From Deltaproteobacteria bacterium (lineage in GTDB: Bacteria; Myxococcota_A; Polyangia; Haliangiales; Haliangiaceae): a stretch of 64,000 bases of DNA. Of this stretch, positions 9,410 to 17,148 are shown in pieces (position 1 is the stretch's first letter; each line of letters opens with the position of its first letter). Both the position numbers and the translations under genes were made by a program. Below the pieces are notes generated by a model. It was given only the letters and a program-made list of their open reading frames with translations. It searched no databases and was not told where the DNA came from. The stretch is taken from NCBI GenBank assembly GCA_020630875.1, contig JAHDIH010000002.1:62001-126000 (forward strand), given 5' to 3'.

Positions 9410-10003
9410 GTGCAAGCTAAAATTGAGCGCGTCACCAAAGAAACCTCCGTTTGTCTTGAGTTGGACGTGAATGGCGTAGGAAACGCGAATGTGAACGGGC
9501 CTGTCCCGTTTCTCAATCACATGCTTGACGCATTTGCTCGTCATGGAAAGTTTGATTTATCGGTGACCGCCAATGGTGATGTCGATATCGATGATCACCA
9601 CACGGTCGAGGATGTGGGGCTCGTGCTTGGGCAAGCAATGAAATCCGCGCTTGGCGACGGAGCTGGGTTAGTTCGCTACGGACACATGACGTTACCGATG
9701 GACGATACCCTTGTGACCGTAGCTGTTGATTTCTGTAATCGGCCTGCTTTTGTGTGGAAGGTCGATGGGCTTGAGCGAAAGCGTGTAGGATCGTTTGATT
9801 GCGAGCTGGCAAAGGAATTTTTTGCGGCGTTCGCAATGGAAGCAAAGTGCAACTTACACATGGTGTTGCACTACGGCGGCAACGCGCATCATGTGATCGA
9901 GTCGCTCTTTAAGGCTACGGCTCGCGCAATGGACATGGCAACACGAATCGATTCCAGAATCGCGGGTCAGGTTCCTTCTACCAAAGGAACGCTCAGCAAG
10001 TAA
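9410..10003 (+). CDS. hisB: Imidazoleglycerol-phosphate dehydratase
   Basis: HisB removes water from imidazole glycerol phosphate to give imidazole acetol phosphate, the sixth step of histidine synthesis. This is the monofunctional 197-residue form without the histidinol phosphatase domain. The metal-binding D-D-H-H-T-V-E-D block and the C-terminal H-H-V-I-E-S block are intact. The start is GTG with no good ribosome-binding site, so a very short or absent leader is possible. The stop overlaps the hisH start (TAATG). Confidence 0.96.
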   Translation: MQAKIERVTKETSVCLELDVNGVGNANVNGPVPFLNHMLDAFARHGKFDLSVTANGDVDIDDHHTVEDVGLVLGQAMKSALGDGAGLVRYGHMTLPMDDTLVTVAVDFCNRPAFVWKVDGLERKRVGSFDCELAKEFFAAFAMEAKCNLHMVLHYGGNAHHVIESLFKATARAMDMATRIDSRIAGQVPSTKGTLSK

Positions 10004-10581
10004 TGCGCGTAGGAATTGTGGATGTCGGAATGGGAAATCTCCATTCTGTGGAAAGTGCCATTAGGCGTGTGGGTGGTGACGTATATCTTATTCGCACAGC
10101 CGAAGCGCTGGCATCAGCCGAGCGAGTAGTTTTTCCAGGACAGGGTGCTTTTGGGCCTTTTATGAACAGTATTGATTCATTAGGAATGCGGCAGCCCCTG
10201 GTTAAGCATATTCGCGACGGCAAACCATATCTTGGAATTTGCCTTGGACTGCAGGCTCTCTATCAATCGAGTGATGAGTCACCGGGGGCTATTGGACTTG
10301 GGGTTTACAGCGGACACGTCAAAAAGTTTACACACTCTGATTTACGCGTTCCTCATATGGGTTGGAATCACGTTGATGGTGGTCCCTCCGAGTTGTCGGG
10401 CAAACATTACTATTTCGTTCATTCGTACTTTGTTGATGGAAAAGAAGATCAAATAATGACCGCCAAGTATGGGGTAGATTTTACGGCAGCAATTCAAAGG
10501 GAAAATCTATTTGCCTGTCAGTTTCATCCAGAAAAAAGCCAAGAAGCTGGACTCGCTGTGTTAGGGCATTACTTAAAATGA
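10003..10581 (+). CDS. hisH: Imidazole glycerol phosphate synthase, glutamine amidotransferase subunit
   Basis: HisH hydrolyses glutamine and channels ammonia to HisF to form imidazole glycerol phosphate and AICAR. The 192-residue class I amidotransferase has the nucleophile cysteine in G-I-C-L-G-L-Q and the His-Glu pair in Q-F-H-P-E-K-S. It is fused by overlapping codons to hisB upstream and hisA downstream (ATGA), forming a compact hisBHA operon. Its partner hisF does not follow hisA as it often does and is not found in this window. Confidence 0.97.
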   Translation: MRVGIVDVGMGNLHSVESAIRRVGGDVYLIRTAEALASAERVVFPGQGAFGPFMNSIDSLGMRQPLVKHIRDGKPYLGICLGLQALYQSSDESPGAIGLGVYSGHVKKFTHSDLRVPHMGWNHVDGGPSELSGKHYYFVHSYFVDGKEDQIMTAKYGVDFTAAIQRENLFACQFHPEKSQEAGLAVLGHYLK

Positions 10582-11291
10582 AGATTCTACCCGCAATAGA
10601 TTTACTAGAAGGAAAAGCAGTGCGTCTCGTAAAAGGGAAGAAAGACGCGGTAACCGTTTTCAGCGATAAACCTTGGGAACTGGCACAACAGTATTTTGAT
10701 AGTGGCGCAACAATGCTTCACGTCGTGGATCTGACCGGAGCCTTTGGGGATAAAGTATCATCTCTACCCATTATTGAGCGGATGATTGCTTGCGGGGTAG
10801 CAATGCAGGTGGGTGGTGGTATTAGGGAAATGGCCGACATTGATCGTTATTTTGATATTGGTGTGTCACGAGTTGTCATTGGTACTAAAGCCGTCACGGA
10901 TCCCATGTTCGTAGAAGCGGCTGCAGCTAAATATCCAAGTAAAATCGTAGTCGCCGTAGATTCCTACGGTGAACAAGTGGCTACCAAGGCTTGGCAAGAA
11001 ACTTCAGAGCTTACTACCCGAGAGTTATCGGTTCGTTCCATTAGTGCCGGAGCGTTGGGAGTGCTGTACACTGATATTGATCGTGACGGCGTTGAAGTTG
11101 GACCCAATATCGAGCGAACTATGAATTTGAAAAAGCAGGTTGGAAAGGCGTTAGTCATTGCCTCTGGCGGTGTGGGAACACTAAAACATCTGAGCGAGCT
11201 AACGAAAACCGGGGCGGATGAAGTGGTCGTCGGACGAGCCTTGCTTGCGGGAAACTTTACGTACAAAGAAGCGTTTGCAGCAACCCAATAA
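10578..11291 (+). CDS. hisA: Phosphoribosylformimino-5-aminoimidazole carboxamide ribotide isomerase
   Basis: HisA isomerises ProFAR to PRFAR in histidine synthesis through an Amadori rearrangement. The 237-residue (beta/alpha)8 barrel carries the catalytic Asp in P-A-I-D-L-L at its N-terminus and the second Asp in T-D-I-D-R-D-G. The phosphate-binding loops (G-G-G-I-R and A-S-G-G-V-G) are also seen. It ends the hisBHA operon. An 18-bp perfect palindrome follows ten bases after the stop. Confidence 0.97.
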   Translation: MKILPAIDLLEGKAVRLVKGKKDAVTVFSDKPWELAQQYFDSGATMLHVVDLTGAFGDKVSSLPIIERMIACGVAMQVGGGIREMADIDRYFDIGVSRVVIGTKAVTDPMFVEAAAAKYPSKIVVAVDSYGEQVATKAWQETSELTTRELSVRSISAGALGVLYTDIDRDGVEVGPNIERTMNLKKQVGKALVIASGGVGTLKHLSELTKTGADEVVVGRALLAGNFTYKEAFAATQ

Positions 11292-11300
11292 TAGATAGGT

Positions 11301-11318
11301 CGTTGTTTGCAAACAACG
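11301..11318. repeat. 18-bp perfect palindrome after hisA
   Basis: CGTTGTTTGCAAACAACG reads the same on both strands without a loop. It lies ten bases after hisA and 41 bases before the next gene start. It has no U-tract, so it is a poor intrinsic terminator. The form fits an operator for a dimeric repressor acting on the downstream small membrane-protein gene, but no second copy was noticed in the window. Confidence 0.5.
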
Positions 11319-11359
11319 CATCGCTGGCTCACAATCATGGCGATTTTGGGATACCAGGA

Positions 11360-11730
11360 ATGAAACTATTCTACTTCTTAAACGTGTTGGTAGCCGGTTG
11401 GATAAGCATAACGAGTCTTTGGTTTCCGGAGAGTGCCCATTCTAGTGTCTTCGAAGAATGTTTCGTATATTCAGAGACCATTAGACTGGTTAGCGCCTTG
11501 TGGTTTGCGATATTCATATTGTCACTGCTGGGAATTTTTTTCCCACAGAAAATGTGTGTGGTGCTGTTGTTTCAATTGATTTACAAAGGGTCCTGGCTAC
11601 TTTTCTCGGCATTGCCTGCAGCGTTGAGCAACCAAATGCATCCACGTGGGATGACCATTTTTTTCTGCTTTGGGTCGTTGGATTGCCGTTTGTTATTCCT
11701 TGGAAGTTTCTCTTTGAAGGTACGCAGTGA
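11360..11730 (+). pseudogene. Small four-helix membrane protein with a frameshift in a T7 run
   Basis: The N-terminal frame starts with an ATG at 11360 and encodes hydrophobic helices (M-K-L-F-Y-F-L-N-V-L, later F-F-P-Q-K-M and Q-L-I-Y-K-G-S-W-L-L) typical of a small integral-membrane family. At the seven-T run 11658-11664 this frame turns into unlikely sequence. One base of backward slippage, or one extra T, restores a convincing last helix (F-F-L-L-W-V-V-G-L-P-F-V-I-P-W) that stops at 11730. The repaired product is ~123 residues. Unrepaired, the frame runs to 11770. It may be a real frameshift mutation, a sequencing error, or -1 slippage. Function unknown. Confidence 0.6.
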
Positions 11731-11782
11731 ACAGGCGCAACGTAATGGCGCGTTGGTTTTTAATTTTTGAGGAATGCAGCTC

Positions 11783-13423
11783 TCAATCAATGCTGACCAC
11801 GTTGAGTCCACCTGGGTACCAATAGCTCGTTCTTCTGGCGTAACCATAGACTGAAATTCCAAAGTCGTCGGTTCCATCTATTTGATGATGGCCGCCCGCT
11901 GTACTTTGCAGTTCCACATGTTTGCTGCCCCACTCCGATCCAACAATCGGTATGAAATCAGTTACGGGCATGCCATCCAACGTAACCGACGTCCCAAGTC
12001 GCGCTACGATATTCACATAGCTGACGTCGTAGTTGTCAGGGGCTAAAAAGCGATAGGCGTTGCGGTACTGGACTACCGGTACTGCTACGGTCATTGCAGG
12101 ATCCCCAAATTCGGTTTGTTCGTGGCCGATGCCTTTCATGTATTGCGCAACAACCACTTTTTTCGTGGTGTTTAATTCTACATCTTTCGAGGTAGCGAGT
12201 TCGATGAAGTCTCCAGCGTTGGCGAGGGTTGCATTTACCACTCCGGCAGGAACGCTTGTAATTTCTGTGTTGTCTTCCACCGCGACGATCCGCACAAGGC
12301 GATCGCGGTCTCCCTGTAATGGATCTATCGTTGGGTAAGTGACTACGTACTTTTTACCGAGAGCTTGGTTGGGAAGCATTGTTTCTTCGAGATGATCGCA
12401 CGCTGCAGTATCCGTTGGAATTTGCGTGCAAGAATGCGCGGAGATTACTTGAATCGGCTTGTTGGATGAAACGGACGAGCCGGTGAGGTCGGCACCATCT
12501 CTTTCAGAGTTGGTGTTTTCGTAACTCTTGACCACCACTACATCGCCGGATTGCAGGGTGATGGCGTTGACGTCCACGGATTGATCCACCGCTGCGCTAG
12601 CGTCCAGTGTAATTTTTGTATCGTTTTCTTTGGCGGTAATGACGATTGCGCCAGGGTTACTGTACCAATGACCCCATCCGGCAATGGTGTAGTTCGTTCC
12701 CCATGTGTTGGAAGGCAGCAAGACGGAAGCGTCATTGGAATAGGAGTGGTCATCGCCGTCGGTGTGGTTGAGTGGGCTAAACTGATAAGCGGTGATGGGT
12801 CTGTTGGAACGAATGTGATAGGCGCCGCCAGACACCGCGACAGAGCTAGGATCTATTGGATTGCAAAATTCCCCGCACCCTCGCAGTTGTGGGTCCCAAG
12901 GTAATTCCTGCACTTCGGATCCGCCGGGAGCAATCTCTAAAACAATTGGTGTGGAAAGCATGCCGCCGTCGATTTGGACGCGCGCTACATCTGTGGACGC
13001 ATTTGCGAGGACTACCGCTGGTAAGAATTTGTAGTCGACTCGATTCGGGGTGATCGTAGGGAAGTACTCACACCCAATGTACGATTTTTCACCGAGGAAC
13101 TGCGGACTGCATTCGCCTTCGCATAGGCCTGAGTCGCCGCAGGACACATCCATCACGGCGTCGCAGTGGGTGGCTTGATAACCCGTTCCATCTGCTGCAC
13201 AAACCATCGATTTGTCACCATCGCAATACGCATCTCCTGGTACGCAGGTGACGCAGCCCAGTTCCGCATCGCAGGCGGTGTCGCATGTTATTATTCGAAC
13301 CGCACCAGCCTCGCAACTTAGATGATCACCATTAGCACATTTGCTCTGTTCGCACGGAGTTCCCTGAGATGTCGCATTGCAACCACCAACAAGAGATATA
13401 GATAATAGACAAATTAGTCTCAC
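11783..13423 (-). CDS. IgGFc-binding-type lipoprotein
   Basis: A 546-residue predicted lipoprotein. The N-terminal signal ends in a lipobox (L-V-G-G-C, Cys15), giving an envelope-anchored protein. A ~100-residue Cys-rich segment follows, with repeats of the C-x-x-G-D-x-x-C-D-G-D and C-G-D-S-G-L-C-E-G-E-C kind. A long beta-rich region with Y-Q-F-S-P-L and G-W-G-H-W-Y-S-N-P-G blocks matches the IgGFc-binding N-terminal domain seen in many myxobacterial surface proteins. The start codon is GTG. No enzymatic residues are apparent; adhesion or carbohydrate/protein binding at the cell surface is the reasonable guess. It is monocistronic. Confidence 0.8.
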   Translation of the reverse strand: MRLICLLSISLVGGCNATSQGTPCEQSKCANGDHLSCEAGAVRIITCDTACDAELGCVTCVPGDAYCDGDKSMVCAADGTGYQATHCDAVMDVSCGDSGLCEGECSPQFLGEKSYIGCEYFPTITPNRVDYKFLPAVVLANASTDVARVQIDGGMLSTPIVLEIAPGGSEVQELPWDPQLRGCGEFCNPIDPSSVAVSGGAYHIRSNRPITAYQFSPLNHTDGDDHSYSNDASVLLPSNTWGTNYTIAGWGHWYSNPGAIVITAKENDTKITLDASAAVDQSVDVNAITLQSGDVVVVKSYENTNSERDGADLTGSSVSSNKPIQVISAHSCTQIPTDTAACDHLEETMLPNQALGKKYVVTYPTIDPLQGDRDRLVRIVAVEDNTEITSVPAGVVNATLANAGDFIELATSKDVELNTTKKVVVAQYMKGIGHEQTEFGDPAMTVAVPVVQYRNAYRFLAPDNYDVSYVNIVARLGTSVTLDGMPVTDFIPIVGSEWGSKHVELQSTAGGHHQIDGTDDFGISVYGYARRTSYWYPGGLNVVSID

Positions 13424-13533
13424 CTATCTGATACGCGGTAGGATGAACAAACGATCCTCGGGATACGAATTTACCATTCCTGGCGAACGAAAGCTGGCAG
13501 ACTCATTTATCCGATAGAAGTTTTTCGCATGAA

Positions 13534-14202
13534 TCATCCACGAACGAAACGTTCGGCACCGCCGGAGAAGTCAGGCCCGGGTAGGAGTACCGCGGACGTA
13601 GGCGCAATCGCTGCCGAGGTGTATCCGCGTTCGGCCATCAATCGGCCAAAGCGACCTAGTTGGCCCCGTCCCGGATCGGCAATAATGACTTCACAAACTG
13701 GTTTTGCATGGCTATCAATAAAGCTTGCGAGAAGTTCCGCATGGCCGCGCTCGTACATCAAGTCGCTGGCGATGATGAGATCAAAAGTACCAAAGTCTGG
13801 GTAAGCTATCTTTTGGTCAGCATTCCAGTCGGCGAGAAAGAATGGAATGTTTTTACAGTCATTGAGCAAAACATTAGCTTTCATAAAACTTTCAACCTCC
13901 GGGTGGTAGTCGGTGGCGGAGATGTCAGCGCCACGGAGACTAAGCATCAAACTTGGAAGCCCTAGACCACAGCCTACTTCTAGAATGCGACGCTCTTTAA
14001 GTTCGAAACTATAGGCGAGTCGTGCCAATAGTATGCTCGATTCCCAGACCACGCCAAACAGCGACCAGTTACTTGTCGAAATACCGAGTGCTTCCGCTTC
14101 CCCGTCATCGTCTTGGTATTCTTGCCTATTTCGTAGTCTACGAACGTGAATATCTATGTCTGCAAATTCAAAGGTTTCGTAGCAAAGGCGAAGAGAGGAC
14201 AC
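13534..14202 (-). CDS. Class I SAM-dependent methyltransferase, METTL21/lysine-methyltransferase-like
   Basis: A 222-residue Rossmann-fold methyltransferase. Motif I (L-E-V-G-C-G-L-G, about 74-81), the acidic motif II A-T-D-Y-H-P and the motif IV region (A-S-D-L-M-Y-E) are clear. The V-W-E-S-S-I-L-L-A stretch before motif I is characteristic of the Methyltransf_16 group, which includes protein-lysine methyltransferases. I chose the GTG at 14202 because a strong AAGGAG lies a few bases upstream; a TTG at 14262 would add 20 residues without such a site. The substrate is unknown, and its closest neighbours give no hint. Confidence 0.82.
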   Translation of the reverse strand: MSSLRLCYETFEFADIDIHVRRLRNRQEYQDDDGEAEALGISTSNWSLFGVVWESSILLARLAYSFELKERRILEVGCGLGLPSLMLSLRGADISATDYHPEVESFMKANVLLNDCKNIPFFLADWNADQKIAYPDFGTFDLIIASDLMYERGHAELLASFIDSHAKPVCEVIIADPGRGQLGRFGRLMAERGYTSAAIAPTSAVLLPGPDFSGGAERFVRG

Positions 14203-14512
14203 GGGAGCTCCTTGGTGAAGTAAAAACAAACAGTTCTGCTTCGAGCTTTTCTCGCTACGCAACCAAGATCACAGTAGCGCACTTTAGATCCGGTGACGCT
14301 AGGTCTTTTTGGGTTTCCCAACGTATAATTTGTCGATTATCCCGGCAAAATTTCCGTTAACCCCCTTTTTCAGGCAAAAGAGAATCTTTGTGACGGTCGG
14401 GGTTAACATTCCACTTCGGAATATATTGCGCGGATAGATCGAGATAAATAGTTCTCCCATCCCAATTTTTGAATTAACATATTGAAGGCGGCGTCCGTCG
14501 TATGGAGTGAAT
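14203..14512. other. Intergenic region between divergent genes
   Basis: A 310-bp gap that must hold promoters for the minus-strand methyltransferase and the plus-strand heme-motif protein. A short frame on the minus strand crosses it but has no ribosome-binding site or protein-like composition. I see no repeat, tRNA-like fold or clear -35/-10 pair that I would defend. Confidence 0.35.
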
Positions 14513-14818
14513 ATGAAAAAATTTGTAGTAAGCGTAGTAGCAGCAGGCATCACAAGCATCGTTTTATTGGCAGCCCCTCAGGCTGAGGCCGGAGATCCCA
14601 AACCATGCGTTAGAACTGACTTTAAAACCGTGGCAATTGCAGAAGCTTGCAAGAAAGGCGGACAGAAGGCAGCGAAGAAAGCCATGAAGAAGTTCACCAA
14701 AGCGGCAAAAGCGAAACAGTCGGGCCTGAACTGTAAGTCCTGCCACAGTAACCTTCGTCCTAAATACGAGCTCAAATCCGACGGGCTAGAGCTTTACAAA
14801 AAGCTCGGCGGTAAATAG
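14513..14818 (+). CDS. Small secreted protein with a single CxxCH heme-attachment motif
   Basis: About 101 residues starting at the ATG at 14513, with GGAG five bases upstream. A classical signal peptide ends near A-E-A-G (residue ~27). The mature part is very basic (many Lys and Ala) and contains one CxxCH (C-K-S-C-H), the covalent heme c attachment signature, plus an earlier Cys pair. The remaining sequence does not look like a standard cytochrome c fold: it is short and the usual C-terminal Met ligand block is absent. It could be a tiny monoheme protein or a metal-binding periplasmic protein. A strong terminator follows directly, so it is a one-gene unit. Confidence 0.75.
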   Translation: MKKFVVSVVAAGITSIVLLAAPQAEAGDPKPCVRTDFKTVAIAEACKKGGQKAAKKAMKKFTKAAKAKQSGLNCKSCHSNLRPKYELKSDGLELYKKLGGK

Positions 14819-14836
14819 AAACTAAGTCTAAGCGTA

Positions 14837-14862
14837 AAGGGCCACTTCGGTGGCCCTTTTTT
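14837..14862 (+). terminator. Rho-independent terminator
   Basis: A perfect seven-base GGGCCAC/GTGGCCC stem with a TTCG tetraloop is followed by six T. It lies 20 bases after the CxxCH protein gene and separates it from hisIE. Confidence 0.93.
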
Positions 14863-14915
14863 GGTTTGTGAGAACGCGAGTTGAGCTTTTACCGTTTTCT
14901 CTGTAGTTTGCAAAA

Positions 14916-15548
14916 ATGGTGGAAGTCAATTGGGGTCCAGATGGATTAGCCCCTTGTGCGGTTCAAAACGCATTAACCGGTCGGCTGTTAATGATCGGCC
15001 ACATGAATCAATCTTCGCTTGAGTTGAGCATGACGACTGGCTTTGTTCACTTTTGGTCACGCTCCCGCAACAAGATGTGGAAAAAGGGAGAAACTTCCGG
15101 TCACACATTATCGGTGGTGTCACTCCGTACCGATTGCGATCGTGACGCGTTGGTTTGTTTAGCCCTACCTGAAGGGCCAACGTGCCATACAGGGGTGCAA
15201 AGCTGCTTTTTCGAACCACTCCATGGAGCGTTGAAGTCCCCTATACTCCATGCCCTGACGGAAGAGATTGAAGATAGGAAGCGTAGCGACTCAAATGCCA
15301 GTTACACCAAATCTTTACTATCCAAAGGTGTGCACAAGATATCAGAGAAGGTGATTGAGGAATCGCAAGAATTTGTCGAAGCGCTCAAAGATGAAAGTGA
15401 CGACCGAGTGGCCTCAGAGTGCGCGGATATCTTGTTCCATTGCATGGTCGGTCTGGCCCACCGCAGCTTGTCTATTGAGGATGTTGCAATGCAGCTTTTG
15501 AAACGATTTGGCATAAGTGGTCATGACGAAAAACGCTCGAGGGAGTGA
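14916..15548 (+). CDS. hisIE: Bifunctional phosphoribosyl-AMP cyclohydrolase / phosphoribosyl-ATP pyrophosphatase
   Basis: Catalyses steps two and three of histidine synthesis in one 210-residue chain. The N-terminal HisI domain (1-~110) has the Asp-rich metal site D-C-D-R-D (73-77) and zinc cysteines C74, C90 and C97. The C-terminal HisE domain (~115-210) has the E-K-V-I-E-E-S-Q-E block and E-C-A-D-I-L-F-H. It lies 3.6 kb from hisBHA, with unrelated genes between them, so the pathway is split. The next gene starts about 26 bases inside its 3' end. Confidence 0.95.
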   Translation: MVEVNWGPDGLAPCAVQNALTGRLLMIGHMNQSSLELSMTTGFVHFWSRSRNKMWKKGETSGHTLSVVSLRTDCDRDALVCLALPEGPTCHTGVQSCFFEPLHGALKSPILHALTEEIEDRKRSDSNASYTKSLLSKGVHKISEKVIEESQEFVEALKDESDDRVASECADILFHCMVGLAHRSLSIEDVAMQLLKRFGISGHDEKRSRE

Positions 15549-17013
15549 GCTTGTAGATGCCCTACTCGGCCCTGAGAGCCCGCTGGTTTCTCAAGGCTTC
15601 ACGTTTCGACAAAGTCAGTTAGACCTCGCACACGCGCTTAGAAACAGTCTCGAGGATGGTGGTACCTCACTGTTCGAAGCGGAGACAGGAATCGGAAAAA
15701 GTATCGCTTACTTAGTTGTACTGGCCGCTACTAACCGACGATGCGTGATTGCAACTAGTACGAAGCTTCTACAGAAACAATTGTTGCGAGAAATTTCGCT
15801 GTTACAAGAGTTCGGAGTGGAGCTGTCATTCTCCCAACTCAACGGAGTCTCAAACTACCCTTGTTTGCGGACCGAGAGCGGTTCTATTTCCGCAACCTAT
15901 TGTGAAACTTTCGATTGTTCTGAGGCAGCGTCTTGTTTTTACATGGAGGATCGGAGAAAAGCCCAATCATCTCAGGTGGTTATAGTGAACCATGCGTTGC
16001 TCCTATCTGCATTACGTACCAATCAGTTCGAAAACTACTTTGGTAAAGTAGACGCGATATTGTTTGATGAGGCCCACAATCTGCTCTCGTCGCGAAACAC
16101 GGACTCCACCGCCAACTTGACTAGGAATTTTTCTGTATTTCTTGAATTGGCAGATCGTGACGCCTTGCTGTCGAAGGAACAACGGAACGCATTGTTGAAG
16201 GTACACTCCAGGTTCATCCAAGGGCTTGATCGTGGAGAGCTCAAAGCGGAGTTACTAAGATTCGATGATAAGCTTGTGTCGCGTTTCTGGCAAAGTCAGA
16301 AGAGAAACAGCTTTGACATTTCTGCTCTGGGGAAAATGTTATCAAAAGAAGTTGCATCTTCGATATTTGTATCGGGCACTTTGCGTTCCTACGATGGGTT
16401 CGAAAGTTTCTCTGAGCTTCTTGGACTAACGGTGCAGACAGATTACATTGCTGATACGGTTCATGACTACGGTAGCCAAGCTTACCTATATCTGCCGCAG
16501 AACATCGAAGACAACTTAGACAATCTAAGTTCCGTAATTGGTGAGTTGCATGAGCTCTGTGGCAAAGGATTGGTATTGTTTTCCAGTTACAATCGACTTG
16601 ACGGGGTCTCGAAAAGACTCAGTCCGTACATAGACCTGATCGCTCAAGAGCCGGATCAGTCGGGGCTCGCTAGTGAGTTCTTCGACCTGGACAACACAGT
16701 ATTACTAGCAACGGGAAGCTTTTGGAACGGGGCGGATCTTGGTGATGATCTCGGGTTTGTTTTGGTGGATCGCCTACCGTTTCTTCCTCCTGACGAACGA
16801 GACTTCCTTGATTTTCAATTGCCTTTGGCGGTACTAAAATTGAGGCAAGGACTCGGTAGGTTGATACGCTCAGAGCGTAGTTTCGGAGTGCTGTGCGTCT
16901 TTGATTCTAGGCTGCTGAAACGAAGTTACGGACAATCGTTTCTATCTGTGCTCCCGAAGGATTTGCCTCGGACCAGTTCTTTCGAACAGATCAGAAAATT
17001 CGTCGAAGCGTAA
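15523..17013 (+). CDS. DinG/XPD-type ATP-dependent DNA helicase, short form
   Basis: A superfamily 2 helicase of about 496 residues, shorter than usual DinG (over 600). Walker A E-A-E-T-G-I-G-K-S, the Ia block T-S-T-K-L-L-Q-K-Q, and the DEAH box F-D-E-A-H-N are near-perfect. Four cysteines in the segment N-Y-P-C ... Y-C-E-T-F-D-C ... S-C-F-Y have the layout of the XPD/DinG iron-sulfur cluster. Motif VI is Q-G-L-G-R-L-I-R-S. It would unwind damaged or structured DNA 5' to 3'. The ATG at 15523 is preferred over the GTG at 15517. It overlaps hisIE and ends just before an origin-like region. Confidence 0.88.
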   Translation: MTKNARGSELVDALLGPESPLVSQGFTFRQSQLDLAHALRNSLEDGGTSLFEAETGIGKSIAYLVVLAATNRRCVIATSTKLLQKQLLREISLLQEFGVELSFSQLNGVSNYPCLRTESGSISATYCETFDCSEAASCFYMEDRRKAQSSQVVIVNHALLLSALRTNQFENYFGKVDAILFDEAHNLLSSRNTDSTANLTRNFSVFLELADRDALLSKEQRNALLKVHSRFIQGLDRGELKAELLRFDDKLVSRFWQSQKRNSFDISALGKMLSKEVASSIFVSGTLRSYDGFESFSELLGLTVQTDYIADTVHDYGSQAYLYLPQNIEDNLDNLSSVIGELHELCGKGLVLFSSYNRLDGVSKRLSPYIDLIAQEPDQSGLASEFFDLDNTVLLATGSFWNGADLGDDLGFVLVDRLPFLPPDERDFLDFQLPLAVLKLRQGLGRLIRSERSFGVLCVFDSRLLKRSYGQSFLSVLPKDLPRTSSFEQIRKFVEA

Positions 17014-17148
17014 AGTTATCCACACTATTCACAGCATCCGGAAAATGCCAAATCTTCTCCGTAGGTGGAGCTTTCGAGGAATACTGGTCTTGTAACAACT
17101 GGACTTTCATCGTTGTGGACAATTGTGGATTAAGTTCCACGTGGAACA
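17014..17148. other. DnaA-box cluster, candidate replication origin
   Basis: In the 135 bp between convergent genes there is a perfect DnaA box TTATCCACA (17016-17024) directly followed by CTATTCACA (17025-17033, one mismatch). On the other strand are TTGTCCACA (17114-17122) and TAATCCACA (17124-17132), each one mismatch from consensus. A parS-type palindrome sits at its right edge, with a second 94 bp further on. No long AT-rich unwinding element is visible inside it. It could be oriC itself, or a DnaA-titration/segregation site near the origin. Confidence 0.55.
17133..17148. promoter_or_regulatory. parS-like ParB binding site 1
   Basis: GTTCCACGTGGAAC at 17134-17147 is a perfect palindrome. 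It equals the ParB/Spo0J binding core known from Myxococcus xanthus and is close to the Bacillus consensus. It abuts the bioF stop codon. Established knowledge: ParB loads on parS near the origin to segregate chromosomes. Confidence 0.82.
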
